Source: Eretmocerus hayati (lineage: Eukaryota > Arthropoda > Insecta > Hymenoptera > Aphelinidae). From it: 64,000 bases of DNA. The notes under the pieces were generated by a model that was not told the DNA's origin, made no database searches, and saw only the letters and a program-made list of their open reading frames with translations. The stretch lies in contig CM056743.1 of the NCBI GenBank assembly GCA_029851415.1, forward strand, positions 23,164,905 to 23,228,904, written 5' to 3'. Below, piece by piece: positions 23,860-36,740 of the stretch (position 1 is its first letter; each line of letters starts with the position of its first letter). A program made the translations under genes and the position numbers.

Positions 23860-26800
23860 AGAAATATCCGCGGCACGCACGACTTGTTTTAGTTGAGAAA
23901 GATTACTTTAGACTGGGATTTTCTGACCCTTATAGAAATCCAAGAAAACCACATATGACTATATAATTCTCAGAACTTTGATGTTCCAGGTTCAGGTTAT
24001 GCGCATCGTTAAAATCATTGAAAAACGTATCATCGGAGTTTTCTATTCATATTGCCTGATCAAAATCTATGAATAACCATGAAAACGCTTCGTTTTCATT
24101 CATAAACCGAACTCACCCCTGAAATAATAACTGCTCCAAAAGGCAGTCCAAGAACTTTGCACACTTTACTTTACAGAATCTAAATCTATCGCCCTCATAA
24201 ATATTCAAGCAGTCGTACTCAATTTCTTACAGAATACACGTGCTTATAAGTAAGTATGTGCACAACACAAATCGTCATGTACACCATATCGAGAGTCTAT
24301 TAAAGTCAGTTTGACTTTCATATATATATGTGCTCAGAGTGCACACGCGCGCGCGCGATTTCATTCATGATGAATCGAACATTATGTCGGATCGTTGTAT
24401 ACGCATGTTGCGTGCGCGCAATTCAACTTTTCTACCTTGATCGTCCAGGTTGTACATAATGCTACTCGAGTATTGCTCGAGATATTACCCTTCGTCCATG
24501 ATATTCACTCTTTATGTACATACTTGTTTCGTGGCGGTATTTTTTTTTACGTGGACCATGAATTACAAGCACCGATCGTTTAATGGTAGATTTTACCGAT
24601 TCCAACGGGACAAGGCATTGCGTATTTTGCGATCAGCAAAAATATGATGCCGATTTCATCGATTCGTATAATCTTGATATCATATTTGAGCTGATTATCA
24701 ATATGATTTTGACCTGATTATAAATCGACGATTCACTTTTTTCACCAGTTAAATGGAATTTCAGAATGTGCACTATGAGAGTTGCTCTGATTCAGTTTGA
24801 ATTTTGATGACAAAATTGTTGAGAGAACGTTACGGCAATATACGAGATAGATTAAAAATTGTTGAGGCTACTAATTTTCTGAATTGAAATAGAAATTTGG
24901 AATAGCACACATGGCTCAAAAATCCTATCGTCATAAAGCATCATTACATTGAAGGTTATACTTATAAAACTGGTTTTAATCAAATTTTAGGAATAATCTT
25001 ACTGCGAAACTCATGCATATCATGAATCAATATGTGCTGTTAATGTTTAGCTGCATGTTGATCATCTTGTCACGACTGCAACTCCCAAAAATTAAGGTAC
25101 AGATTTCGTAAGGCCCTTTGGACCCTAAACAGCTGTTTGAATAATGGCAGATACAGATATAGATCAAAATTTTATCTATTTCAATATCCTCCAAAGAGTA
25201 CCTAATGGTCTTTGATCGAATTCTTGTGGTTCTTATAGTGAAAATTTGTACGCAAAAAATGATTTAGAAATCCCAAGTGATCCAGAAGACCAAATTAAAA
25301 TTCTTTCCACAAAAGTTATTATTCAAATCCTGATGTCCCGTGGCAGACTTACACAATATCAATCTAACCAATCGTACCAGAATCAAAGTTTCACGTCTTG
25401 TGGAAGTTGCAAATGTTCTTACAGGTCGTGTATCTCTCATTTAAAGGCCCTTCTTTTGAATTTGAAAAACATTTAGTCCTTTTAGGTTCTTTGTGATTTC
25501 AACGGGTCCATTTTGCAATATTTTCTAACAGAATTCACTCATTCGTCCCACAGCTTCTCTTAGGTTCTGATTTGATTTGAAGACCTGGAAAAATTTTTTA
25601 ATCAGCGAGAAATCACGACAGTAGTTACTCGCGTTAGTCAATCCTGATGAGTATTGGCTTAGATTTTGAAAATTTTATCACGATCGTAGAATCTTCTACC
25701 GATTGTGAGTACTACAGATTTCCAGCACCATTAAAAAATTCAATAAAGAATTTAATTTGACCAAATTTCAAATTTCCTGAGCCAATGGTGTAATTCCACA
25801 AGATCATCGATCACCTAACACAAAACGGAACATCTAGTCAACGTAATTTCGGAAGATATCAGTCATTTTTCCTCCTCTATTAATAAAAATTTTCATCGCT
25901 CTGATAGCTTAAATTTCAGTCAACCGAATGTGCCACCTAAAAAGCTGAAACGATCTTATCAGAATGGGAAAGAGCGAGAGAGAGAATTTGTGTGCATACG
26001 GGGAGCAATTGGCGCGTGAATTTTCAATTTTCATCGGATGCGCTCTCATCGACGCGAGGGTGGTTACGCTTTCGTGATTTTGATCCGGTCCCTTTTTAGA
26101 CACGCGTCGCCGCTATTTGCTTCGTACATATATATATACACACACACCCTCCTATGCCTTTCCAATTATATGAACCCAATCAATTGCAGAGATATATGGT
26201 ATAGAGAGAGCTAGATGTCACCGAATCCGGATTCCGCTCACCACTTATTGTTAGTAAAATTTCCACCCTATTTCTACTCACTATACGAGAAAAGGAAGAT
26301 CAGTGCTATCATGGTAGATTCTTGTGATTCTCTAAGCATTGAAGTGTATTTGAGTTTATTGACTCTTTGCCTTAAGACGTCCAAATATGTCAACATGTTC
26401 AAAAACCGATATTTATCGTAAATTTTGATCGATCGATGTTAAAGAAGTCTGAAAAATCTCTGGAAATGTCAGGAAAATATTGACACAGTAGTCAAGTTTT
26501 CATCTTTTTCAGAAAAAAACGGAAGAATCAAAAAACTTTCGAACTTTATAGTTTTCAAGTTCTTTTTCTGTCATTTCGTTGACTATTTGATGACTTATTT
26601 CGTATCAGAAAATTTTACCGAAAATGCAAAATGTGGTAAACAATGAGGGGTTTGAGTATGATAATAACATCAGTAGCCCCTGTTAAGGCAAGCATTGCAC
26701 CACAGAATACAGAAAATCATCTCCCTTTTCTGATGAGCATACGGTCAATTTATCCGAGCAATTACCCTTCTCCGATACATAAAATAACCATACTATATCT

Positions 26801-28595
26801 ATCGAAAGCATATATACTACTCAAGTATCTCACTATATAGATTCGTCTATACGCTTGCATTACACACACATATACAGACCAGTTATCTATGATCTAGCCT
26901 ATCAGAAGAAGGTGAATTGAAGGTGGGGAGGGGGGGGGGTGCAATTAAAATACGCGTACGGTAGCTATATAGAGTATATCTATGTAAGCTGCTCTTATTT
27001 TTGTATTGCGTAGATAGGGCGTATGATTGCCGGACGCTGATATTCTATGGTATATATATAGGTACATACACATTTTTGTTATATATCTCGCGTCTTCCGC
27101 GTGCGGATAATTATCACTATACTGCATCAGCTTCTATGTATACTGTACTGGATGCTGCATCATGTAGGCGTGGTCAAGATTTTTTGTCACCCCGATTATA
27201 GTTCCTGCGAGTTTCTCGCTATATATACCTTGCAGTCGGGCTTCAGAAGGCTGGACAAATGTGTATGCGTGTGTGTGTGTGGTGTGAGAGGTAATTTGCG
27301 AATGATTCTTCTCAGATGATTTATACGTCGTGGTGCAAGTGTTGCATCAACAAAATTCGTCACGTCTTGTTTCAAATTTTTCGTGATAAAGATTTGTTTT
27401 ACACGTAGACGTTCGCTCTATGACCAGAATTATATGTCATAAAGCAAGGATGACACTGGTAAAAATGTCAAACAATTTTCAACCAGGAACTGGACATTTT
27501 CGATGATTTTGTAACAATTTTATTGTAAGAAATCAATCCGGGTTAAATATGAACATCTGTCAAACGGTATTTGAACCAGTTTACGAGCATTGAACACTTT
27601 TTGATCAATTATCTGGCGAGTAATATTGCAGAATTATCAATGAGATTTTGATTTTATGTGTAAAAAGAAGTAGCACAGAATTTCCAAGAATTTTTTACGA
27701 GAGATTCGAACATGTATCAGTCTGGTCAATTTTGAGCCACTTTCCTACAAGATACAGACTTAAACTTTCTAAAATGATATTCTCGTTTTTGGAACATTGA
27801 CTATTGTTGTAAAAATGGCAGGAGACGTCAAAATTAGAATATCCTTAGAATTCTTGACTCGTTCATGTGCTCACAACATATTCGAAAATCTTGATTGTTT
27901 GCTTGAAAATTTTTCACCGTGTCTGCAATCTGCTGGCCCTTAATTTCATTGTAACAATGTATGTTGCCAAATGAACCTTGACCATGCAGTTCATTATGAA
28001 TTGCGTTAATGTGACTTTTGAAAGTTCATAATCTGCTCGGAAGAAGCCAGCACAAAGGCTGGAAAAATGTCGATTTTGCATACAAATAAACTGATCGTTT
28101 GTTAAACCCAAATATAGTTCATTCCATTGAAAAAAAAAAAAAAAAAAAAAAAATAAGATGACTTTGTCGTGAAAAAAAAGAAATTAGAGGGAATTATTTA
28201 AATTATGTAGATATATATCTCCGCGACGAAATCAAGCACGAGTGCGAATAATTGCACTTTCAAGCGTCAAGTATCGGTCATGAAAGCACCACCAGCTCAA
28301 TTTGCCCATCGTACATAAAATGCGTGGAATGAAAATTGCTACAAGAAAAGATCTTATCACAGATATACATCAATCTCTCGAAACGCCTCTCTTAACCATC
28401 AAATGCCTCGTTATTAACCTCTTCTAACACCTTACACTTTCTGATGGGCAAAACACCTGAGAGCAAAAAAAAATTTACATGTCACTCATGCTTGATATTT
28501 TCATTTGAGTACACCTGGATAATTTTTGCTTTCTCAAAGAGAAAGGGTTGTATTCGTGACAAGATATTTTTGCTCAATTTTTTCACTCAAATTAA
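23860..28595. other. No recognised gene; scattered simple repeats
   Basis: Contains a CGCGCG run near 24347-24357, TA/CA runs near 26128-26146, a G run near 26929-26938 and a poly-A of about 24 near 28129-28152. Short frames such as 25246-25476 give no recognisable protein. Confidence 0.45.
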
Positions 28596-28601
28596 TTTTT
28601 C

Positions 28602-29577
28602 ATTCTAAAAATATTCACTCATAGCGATTTTTACCATTTTGTTCCTCTCGCCGACATCTATCTATTGTAAGTCATGGTTTTTCTTCCAGGCTTATCCTTG
28701 GTCCTCCACGAATTCAACTTTTTCTGTCGTTGTCCGTTTGTATGTGTGTCTGTGCAACTTCATTTTTCGTCCACGGTTTCTCCTGAGCCTTTGGACCGAT
28801 CTTTCTCAAATTTATGTGAGTGGTAGAGCACCGTGTAAAGATGTGCTGAAAGGATTTATAGCCCAATCTATTCAATAGTTCTCGATTAATGAGTGTCGGA
28901 AAATAAAAATGTCAAAATTTTTCTAAAATCGATTATTTTATATTCAAATATCTTTTCTCAAAATCAACACATCAAATTTTGCGTCCCTTAAACAACCATT
29001 TTTTCATCATTTTCCATCAATTGGTTAATGTGGAATTTCCATTTATATCTATCTCTACCGATTAAATCATGAATTTTCTATCAATGAATAAAAAATCATG
29101 TACATTTCTTTTCCCATGCAGTTTAACGTAACTCCGTATTAACCAATCGATCAAGGATGGCCAGATTAAAATTTTATTAGGTCACCTCAACTTCTCTTAT
29201 AAAGTTTTTCTAGACATAAGTTCTAAAATTTCCTAATAATTTCTTGAAAATTTTAACATTTTTATTTTCCGATACTCATTAATCGAGAACTGTTCAATAG
29301 ATTGCGCTATAAATCCTTTCAGCACATCTTTACATAGTGCTTTACCACTCACATAAATTTGAGAAAGATCGGGCCAAAGGCTCAGGAGAAACCGTGCACG
29401 AAAAATGAAGTTGCACAGACACACATACACACGGACACTGACAACGACAGAGAAAGTTGAATTCGTGTAGGACCAGGGATAAGCCTGGAGGAAAAACCGT
29501 TACCTCCAATAAGAAGATTTCGGCGAGAGGAACAAAATGGTCAAGGCCGATTCGCTATGAGTGAAGATTTTTAGAAT
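28602..29577. mobile_element. Fold-back element, about 976 bp, arms about 325 bp
   Basis: The left arm (28602 to about 28925, starting ATTCTAAAAATATTCACTCA) is repeated in inverse orientation in the right arm (about 29245-29577) with roughly 10% difference by eye. The interior loop is about 320 bp of AT-rich DNA. The two arms encode near-identical short peptides on opposite strands (28639-28878 plus and 29430-29233 minus), which is a consequence of the palindrome. No clear target-site duplication. Confidence 0.8.
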
Positions 29578-29639
29578 AAACAAATGATCTGAATGGTAAA
29601 GTTTGTTGGAAATCTGTTGTCATGGAATAAATTCTATGA

Positions 29640-29676
29640 TTTTTCGTCCGCGGTTTCTCCTCAGCCTTTATTGGTC
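29640..29676 (+). repeat. Detached fragment of the 28.6-29.6 kb fold-back arm
   Basis: TTCGTCCGCGGTTTCTCCTC followed by AGCCTTT repeats the arm segment near 28768-28795 with a few changes, 63 bp beyond the right end of the element. Confidence 0.6.
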
Positions 29677-29679
29677 TAC

Positions 29680-30640
29680 AAAGGTAAGCACATTTCGACG
29701 TGAGAAAGCATTCTGCTAATATCATTTAGCAGCGTATTATAATCTCACTTTGATGAGAGTCTAAAATCTTATCTCATAGATTCAGTGTCATTTCCTGTAA
29801 AGATTGTTAGAAGTTTGCAAGGTTAATTAGTTATTTTTCAGGGTTCTGTAGTATAAAAAAAATGTGTTATGGGTAACGCGTGCCTGTAATAATACTTGCT
29901 CTCGAGAGAGTCGATCGGCCGGAAATTGTGAGATGGAAAACGGTACACGCGTACATTGCCTATCTGTATTTACAAGTGGTAAGTACTTAAAGGAGCAATC
30001 CAGCAATTTTCAGCATCAGTAGCAAGAACATCACGATATATTATTATCCTCGAGATGCACGAGACTGCATCAATGTGTATTCATACATGATCGCTTTACT
30101 CGATTCTTCAATGGGCGCGTGGATGGTATCGGATCTCGTCATATATGTACTGCAATTCATCGTCTGGATATAGGAAATGGAAGCAACGTTGGACAAGAAT
30201 TGCTCTCTGAATTCTTGGATTCCAGTAAAAATCCATATTTAAACTTGTGAAGTATTTGTGCCGCGACTATGTATTATTTTATGGGAGTAATTTTTCTTGA
30301 GTCCCGAAACATTGACCTTCGTGAGTACTAAGGATCTCGAGTCAGTGTTATAAGCTACAATGGCAAAAAACTCGCTTTATACCTGATTCTGATGATGCTT
30401 CACCCCAGGGGAGGTTCAGACTGCCATACTTGAGAACAGCACGAGTATGAGCTATGATTTGCCCGGAAAAGGATTATAATCATAATGAAACTAACTATCC
30501 ATATGGAAGCTTCGAAAGGGAAGAATAGGTGAATTTGATCAGCTAACGCAGGGAATTCGACTACAATATTGCATTTTCTTCAAAGGGGTCAAATCGAATA
30601 TTTCAAATAGAAAGCCGTATTTTAGACTCCGATTCCTGAA
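29680..30640. other. No recognised feature
   Basis: AT-rich, no gene or repeat recognised. Confidence 0.45.
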
Positions 30641-30649
30641 AGAGCACAA

Positions 30650-32060
30650 CATTTTACATCCTAATATGACTTCTTACCAATTTTTTAGATGACCTCTGGG
30701 GGTCATTTGGGAGTCAAAACTATCTGGATAGTGGTGTAACACACCAGAGCCAGAGTAATAATCTAGATTAGGGCAGTTCCTCTCAGGAAAGTTTCTCAGA
30801 CTTGCTTTGACCTTGACCTGCGACCTTCAGCAAAACTTTGCCATTTATGATGAATCAACTTGATTCTCAGTAAAGTTATCACTATCCGTACTCTAAACTC
30901 CCAAAATGTGACGAATTTCGAGTCCACTCTATTCGAAACCATCAGTGAGAACTCACTGAACTTCAGTTAATCTGGGATCAACTCTGACTGAAGACTTCAG
31001 TGAGCAGTTTTAATGAGTATCCACTGAAGTCGCACTGAAACTTCAGTGACCTTCGGTGATCGGACAGGTCCTCATCATTGAAGTTTCAATGAGCAACTGA
31101 AGTTTCGGTGAGACCAATCACTGGAACTTCAGTAGCCTTGGAGTCGGGCGGGCCATCGTCGATGACGTTTCAGTGAAACCATTCACCTGGAAATTTAGTG
31201 ACCTTTTGAGCCTGACGAGCTATCGTCACTGATGTTTCAGTGAGATCAGTCACTGGAACTTCAGTGGCGTTGGAGTGGGACGGGTCACCGTGACTGGAGT
31301 TTCAGTGAGACCATTCACTTGAAATTCCAGTGACCATGGAGTGATTGGTCTCACTGAAACTTCAGTGATGAGGACCCGTCCGACCACCCAAGGTCACTGA
31401 AGTCTTCAATCAGAGTTAATCTCAGATTAACTGGAGTTCAGTAAGTTCTCACTGATGGTTTCGGAGAGAGCAGATATGACTTCCTGCTGATTTCGCAGAT
31501 GGCCCTTGGAGGCCATCTTCAGGTCACAAGTCTCCGAATAATCGTTCAATGTGCCAGAGCTAAGTCAATAGTCTGGAGAAGAGGGTTATTTCAAGAAAAA
31601 ATTCCAGACACCGTTTGATTCTCGACCTACGACTTTGAGCTTAACCTTGACCCTCATTGGATCAATTTGATTTTCAGTATGATTATTTCAAATTTTCATT
31701 GTGCGCACTGAAATCGCGATGAATTGTCAATCCAGATTACTATTCCAGAATTGGAATTCTGTAGATGACCCTTAGAGGTCATTTTGAGGTTACTATTCTC
31801 TGCATAGTGGTTCAATGCATAAGCCTTCTAATCCAGACTATGGCCTCAGCTCTGGCACTTAGAACCATTATTCAGGGACTTGTGACCTCAAAATGACCTC
31901 TAAGGGTCATCTACAGGACTAGAACAGAGTCATCTGGACTCACAATTTATCACATCTTCAGGATCCAGAGTGAAAACTTAAAGTAATCATACTGAAAATC
32001 GAATTCATCCAATGAGGGTCAAGGTTAGGCTAGAAGTCACAACTCAAAGGTCAAACGGAG
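30650..32060. repeat. Nested cluster of direct and inverted repeats
   Basis: One monomer type (GATGACCYYRGRGGTCAT, then a GCCAGAGCTRAG block, then TTGACCTTGACC- and TTGATTTTCAGTATGATT-like blocks) occurs as direct copies at about 30675-30920 and 31490-31735 and inverted at about 31850-32057. Between the first two lies a separate fold-back (30938-31466). A second inverted pair joins about 31620-31830 to 31850-32057. Non-coding. Confidence 0.75.
30938..31466. repeat. Fold-back built from CAGTGA-type repeats
   Basis: The left end (AACCATCAGTGAGAACTCAC, near 30939) matches the right end near 31466 in reverse, and GGTCCTCATCATTGAAGTTT (31070) pairs with AACTTCAGTGATGAGGACC (31348-31366). The interior consists of five or more units of about 60-75 bp of the type GTTTCAGTGAGACCATTCAC then TTGAAATTCCAGTGACC. 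Confidence 0.75.
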
Positions 32061-32700
32061 ATTTGGATTTTTTTGGAAATAACCCGCGGGAATGGCCCGT
32101 GGACCATCGGCCACGAGGACATCGCCGAATTTGCCTCTCGTTCGAATGCTATAATAGTCTCTTCTAGGCTTGGTATCAATCCCAGGTAGCATGGGACTCC
32201 GGTTGAGTCTCGTACTGTAAATGAGTCTCGCATCTAACCATCCCACAGTGGGAAAGACCAAAATTTTTTTGGACAGCTCGTGGGTGTTACTTTGGATCGA
32301 GTAAAAATATTATCACTACTATTGTGTCCTCGAAGGCAGCTTCGTCAAGAGCCTTACCATTCCGAACCTCATGGCTTTGCGTGAGCAACCAGATGCTTGG
32401 AGTTGAGAGAACTCCGCACTTCAGCAGGCACGACTAGGACTGGAGAATCGTCATACCCTGGAACTGAGCAATAATTGGCCTCCCTTAAAAGTTTGTGGCC
32501 TAGGAGGCAGTCATAGCCCTTCGAGCATTAGTCCCGGGGCCAGGCTAGATTCTACCAGCAGGTGACTCAATCTGGAAGGTTGTTACTTCCCCACCGCGCA
32601 TGGCCGTTCCTCGGGCCTTTCCTTGCGGTATGTCAAGAGCTAGAAAATGTGATGCGCTCATTTCTATTGCTGTGTAACCCGGTGAAATTCCTTGCCCTGA
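32060..32700. other. GC-richer unidentified patch
   Basis: More GC-rich than its surroundings, with one 74-codon minus-strand frame (32261-32037) that matches nothing I recognise. It may be a fragment of a transposable element; this is a guess from composition only. Confidence 0.25.
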
Positions 32701-35190
32701 TAAGAACCTTAAAAACAGCTCTCATGTTGACTCTACTGTAGAAAATTATTTGATCACAGTAAAATTGTCAGTCTTGCGTTAGCTGAATCTCAAATATTTT
32801 ATTAAATAAAAAAAAGTGTCCCTCGAGTAAGGATTTTTTTTCCTTTCATACTCGGAACAACCAAACTTGTTCCATCTCAAATACGGCTATCATACAACCA
32901 TCAAGACTTAATTACCTTCTCTCATATCCTAAAACCTCCACCTAATGATTCAAAACCACCAACTAGTGCCCCCTCATCACACACTCAGCACCAAGCCTCA
33001 AACTTATCATTAAATTAATTTTTATCTCGGTAACTATTCCTATATAAAGCCTCCTTGCACAATATTTCCTGTGAATTTCCTGAGTTTCTCCTATCCTAGT
33101 TTACCAGAAAATTGACTTGTCCACGCGTGAACGTTAATATAGCTGCCGGCATATATCCCATCGTAATTGTTAACGACTTCGATGATGATAAACTCTCTAT
33201 ATACCGATATCTATATTATATATCATATAACAAACTAACGTTTTGTCGATCGCTCTTCTAATGGGCTCTGAGAATCTACGAGATATAGAGGCCATGATAC
33301 GGCTATTTATGAGATAGATATCCTATTTGTATATGTGTGTATGTGTGAGTGAGATATTCTGGTAATATTTATAACGTTTAAAAGGATTGACGGTTAAGTA
33401 CGAGTCAACCACTGGTCAATTTGCTTATAAATAACCGATAAAGTATATCTCATGCCTCAGACACTGGTTTATATCTTGCGCTAGATCATCTCTTATCGAG
33501 TCAGCAACGTCTGTTCGCCAATTTGAAGCTCGTATAGATATTTTAATATGAAACATAGTCGAGTGGAGAAGTTACGGTTCTTTTATGCACGAGTTAGGTT
33601 ATGGACATCGAAATAGTCAAATGCAGAAAATACGTCAGAGGTGCGAATTCATTTTGAGAATCGGTGTCAATCTAGAAATTTGCACGCCTGTAAGCGGCCT
33701 TAGCGAGACTTCATCCGTCACCGATATCAAATCTCTGTGTACTGGTAAAAATTCTAAATCATAAAAAAAAATTTCAATCATTTCGAGATTTGAATCTATA
33801 GGCCATCCGTTGACTACATAGATAGAATTTCCCTGGTTGATTTGAATCGTGGAATTTATTTACTAAGATACGATATCACGGAAGAGAAACGAAAAAAAAA
33901 TACTCAATAAATTTTACATACGGGATGAAGTCGTCAACCAGTTTCATTATCAACCGATCGGGGGAAACTTTCTTGTTACACTTGTTACACTTATATGTTC
34001 ATTGACTGTACGTGGTAAATTAAAATATCGATTTGAGCATAAAAGAGGGTGACGACAAGCTAGATCTGATTAATTTTTTTTTTTTTTAATGACTACATCA
34101 TCTGAGAAAAAATTGTACGGAATTCTGCGCTTGCATTCATAAATTCACTGCATATATGATTATTATTTTCATACTCAAGAGAGAATATGTTAAGTGGTGA
34201 TATTCATGATTATCCAGTGTAAGTAGATAGGAAACACTCGTTCATCCGAGTTATACGAAATTATTAAAAATCAAGTTCTACTCAGTCAATCTCTCGAATC
34301 ATGTAGAGATATGTATGTATGTATTAACGAATTCGTATAGTAATGATGAGGAGGATATTTGCTTTAGCAAATCCTCACGCTTGGATGGAGCAATTAGTCT
34401 TATGATTGATCTCTGCCAAAGGAAAAGTTTCAACTCGTTGCTCATTACCTTTAGCGATTGCTGATCATAATTATTTTGTTCAGTTGGTTTACTTTATGGT
34501 TAGACTGGTTTAAAATTTGTTTGGGTTGGGTTGGGTATGTATGTATGTATGAATGTATGTATGTATCTGAGATGGTATCGTTAGAAATGAATTAACAAAT
34601 CTTAAAGATGGTATATGTGTACGGGAATCTTTGAATAGAGATTGAGATTCGGAATTTATGTCTTTCTAATTACTATGGAAACCAGTCAGAACGGAAGTAA
34701 TCAAAGGCAACATTGGTTAAGCAATTTTATATATACTTTTGAAGGCATGCCGTCAGTTATATCAGAAATAGGATGATTGAGTACGGGAAATGATAAGTCA
34801 ATGTTTGAGTAGTAGTAGAGAAAGGCGGAATTTTAAATTTGAAGTCACTGAAACAAAGAAGAATTCTTCAGTCAGTACAAGAGAAATACCGTTGAAATTT
34901 GGTATATTTGTCGATTTTACTCCAACTAACGGAATCAATTTACTCCAAAGGTCTCTGAAGGTTCTGAGTAAAATCCTGAGGAGTAAATTTTTTAAATCAA
35001 GTCGAAACTTGAGATCCTGTTATGGATTCTGTGGATCAGGCCAAATCCTCAGGCCATGCAATGAACCCGTGTTGATAAGACGAAGAATCAAATTTTTTTT
35101 TTGACAAAATTTTCATCTCGAAAAAACGCCAACAACTTTTTAAAATAATCTCCAAAGAGGCACCATAGTCTGGCATATCAAATAATTTTA
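32700..35190. other. No recognised gene; TATG microsatellite at 34534-34565
   Basis: AT-rich with an imperfect (TATG)n run. Short frames only. Confidence 0.45.
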
Positions 35191-35199
35191 ATTGATATA

Positions 35200-36240
35200 C
35201 AACCGGATTAAAGAAAGTTCTGACTCACTTCCCAGACTATATACCACTGTATTGTTCAAAGGTCGCGAAATCCTAATCTAGGTTCAGTTTGGTCCCAGCG
35301 TGATTATGACATAAGATCGTGAAACCATGATTTTACGTTTACGCTAGGAGCTAATAATCAGATTATACATCACCCGTGTTTTTGGGGTGATCAAATCCGA
35401 ATCCGGGGTCAGTTTGCTCCAAGGACGTCTGAATCCTACCATAACCTCGAAAAACCATGGTTGAGTTGTACAATTGAAGCTGGTGAGGAACTACATTGCT
35501 CTTATATCTTCTGATCACACAAATCTGGTGTTTTCCAAATCCCCAAGTCCAGGAAACTGTCTAATTCACTTATCCCGAAACACAGGAGAGCTTTTGGATC
35601 GCAGATTTCTAAACCCGAAAACCCAACAGGGTGATCAACCCTCAAATTCTTATGTCTCAAATATGAAGAGGGTCTTGGGACTCGCAAACTCCCAATACCC
35701 AAATCCCAAGAGGGTCCTCAAACCTGCAAAATCTTGAATCCCATAACATATACGCCCTAAGACTCGCGAGTTTGCGGCAATTATGAATCATTATGGGTTT
35801 TGAGGTGTAATTATACCCTCACGCTAAATCCTGGAAAGGTTTGCAAGCCCGCAAGTATTCCAATTTCAAATCTTGGCGAGGGTCTTCAGAATCGCGCATC
35901 CCCAAAACTCAAAAATCTAGAAGGATTGTCAAATTCGTAGGTTCCTCGATCTTACAATCCCGAGGTCGTTGAATCTCGCAAACTTTCAGATCTTTAGGAC
36001 CAGGAATGTTACAGGATTTGGAAGTTTGCACGTTTGAGGGCTCGTGAGTTATTTGAATTGGAAATCTGCGGGCTTGGATTTTGGTATCTGGAAATATGCA
36101 GGCTTATGGATGGCCGCGGGTTCTGGTATTTGTGAGTCTGGGGGCTTGAAGATCTGCTTGGGTTAGAGGATTTCAGGATTCAGGGTTCTAAGGACCCTCC
36201 TGAGTTTTCGGATTTCAGAATCAGCGGCGATGAGCGCCTC
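35200..36240. repeat. Degenerate short repeats that appear to switch strand
   Basis: About 35480-35990 is full of plus-strand variants of CGCAAACTCCCAAATCCC, while about 36000-36230 carries the opposite-strand form (GGATTTGGAAGTTTGC, GGAAATCTGCGGGC). The whole behaves like a very diverged inverted minisatellite. No coding. Confidence 0.5.
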
Positions 36241-36349
36241 AAAACCAAAACAAAAAAAGGAATAGAGTGTAGGGAGGCGTCATATAAAATATTTTTCATC
36301 TAACCATCATTTTTCGAAGGCAATCATGTCAGAATCTTCTTTTTGAAAT

Positions 36350-36740
36350 TCTAACCTACAAATATTTAGATCCATATCCCGGGCTCCTACCTATTGGCTT
36401 TATCCCGGCTGCCCCCACGAGCAAAGGGCATGAGATACGCACTGTCAGTTCGTCGGTTTGGAAGTAGACCATTCTCGAGTAGGAAGCAACTAGATTACAA
36501 CACAGCTTCCCAACCAACCACCAAATATTGGGATCAGCCATTAGTACATGGACAAACCCATCCCTCGGTAGGGGATTTGATCGGATTCATCTACGCTTCG
36601 CAGGAGCCTAGGTAGCTCAGTGTTCGTGGTCCTCAGATGGAGCTGTACGGACTCCACGCTTTAGCGGGTGTTGACTGGGGTCGGGAAACTGTCATATCTC
36701 AGAGTCAGGCCACCAAAGTGATCCGTACTTATACTTGAAC
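36350..36740. other. GC-richer unidentified patch, possible transposon or SINE fragment
   Basis: Includes GGTAGCTCAGTGTTCG (near 36610), which resembles a tRNA-type A box, but no B box could be placed confidently. Opposite-strand open frames overlap at 36356-36615. Identity unknown. Confidence 0.25.

Noticed and set aside
36600..36720. Third tRNA-like SINE head
   Set aside because: Only an A-box-like word is present; a B box at suitable spacing could not be placed.
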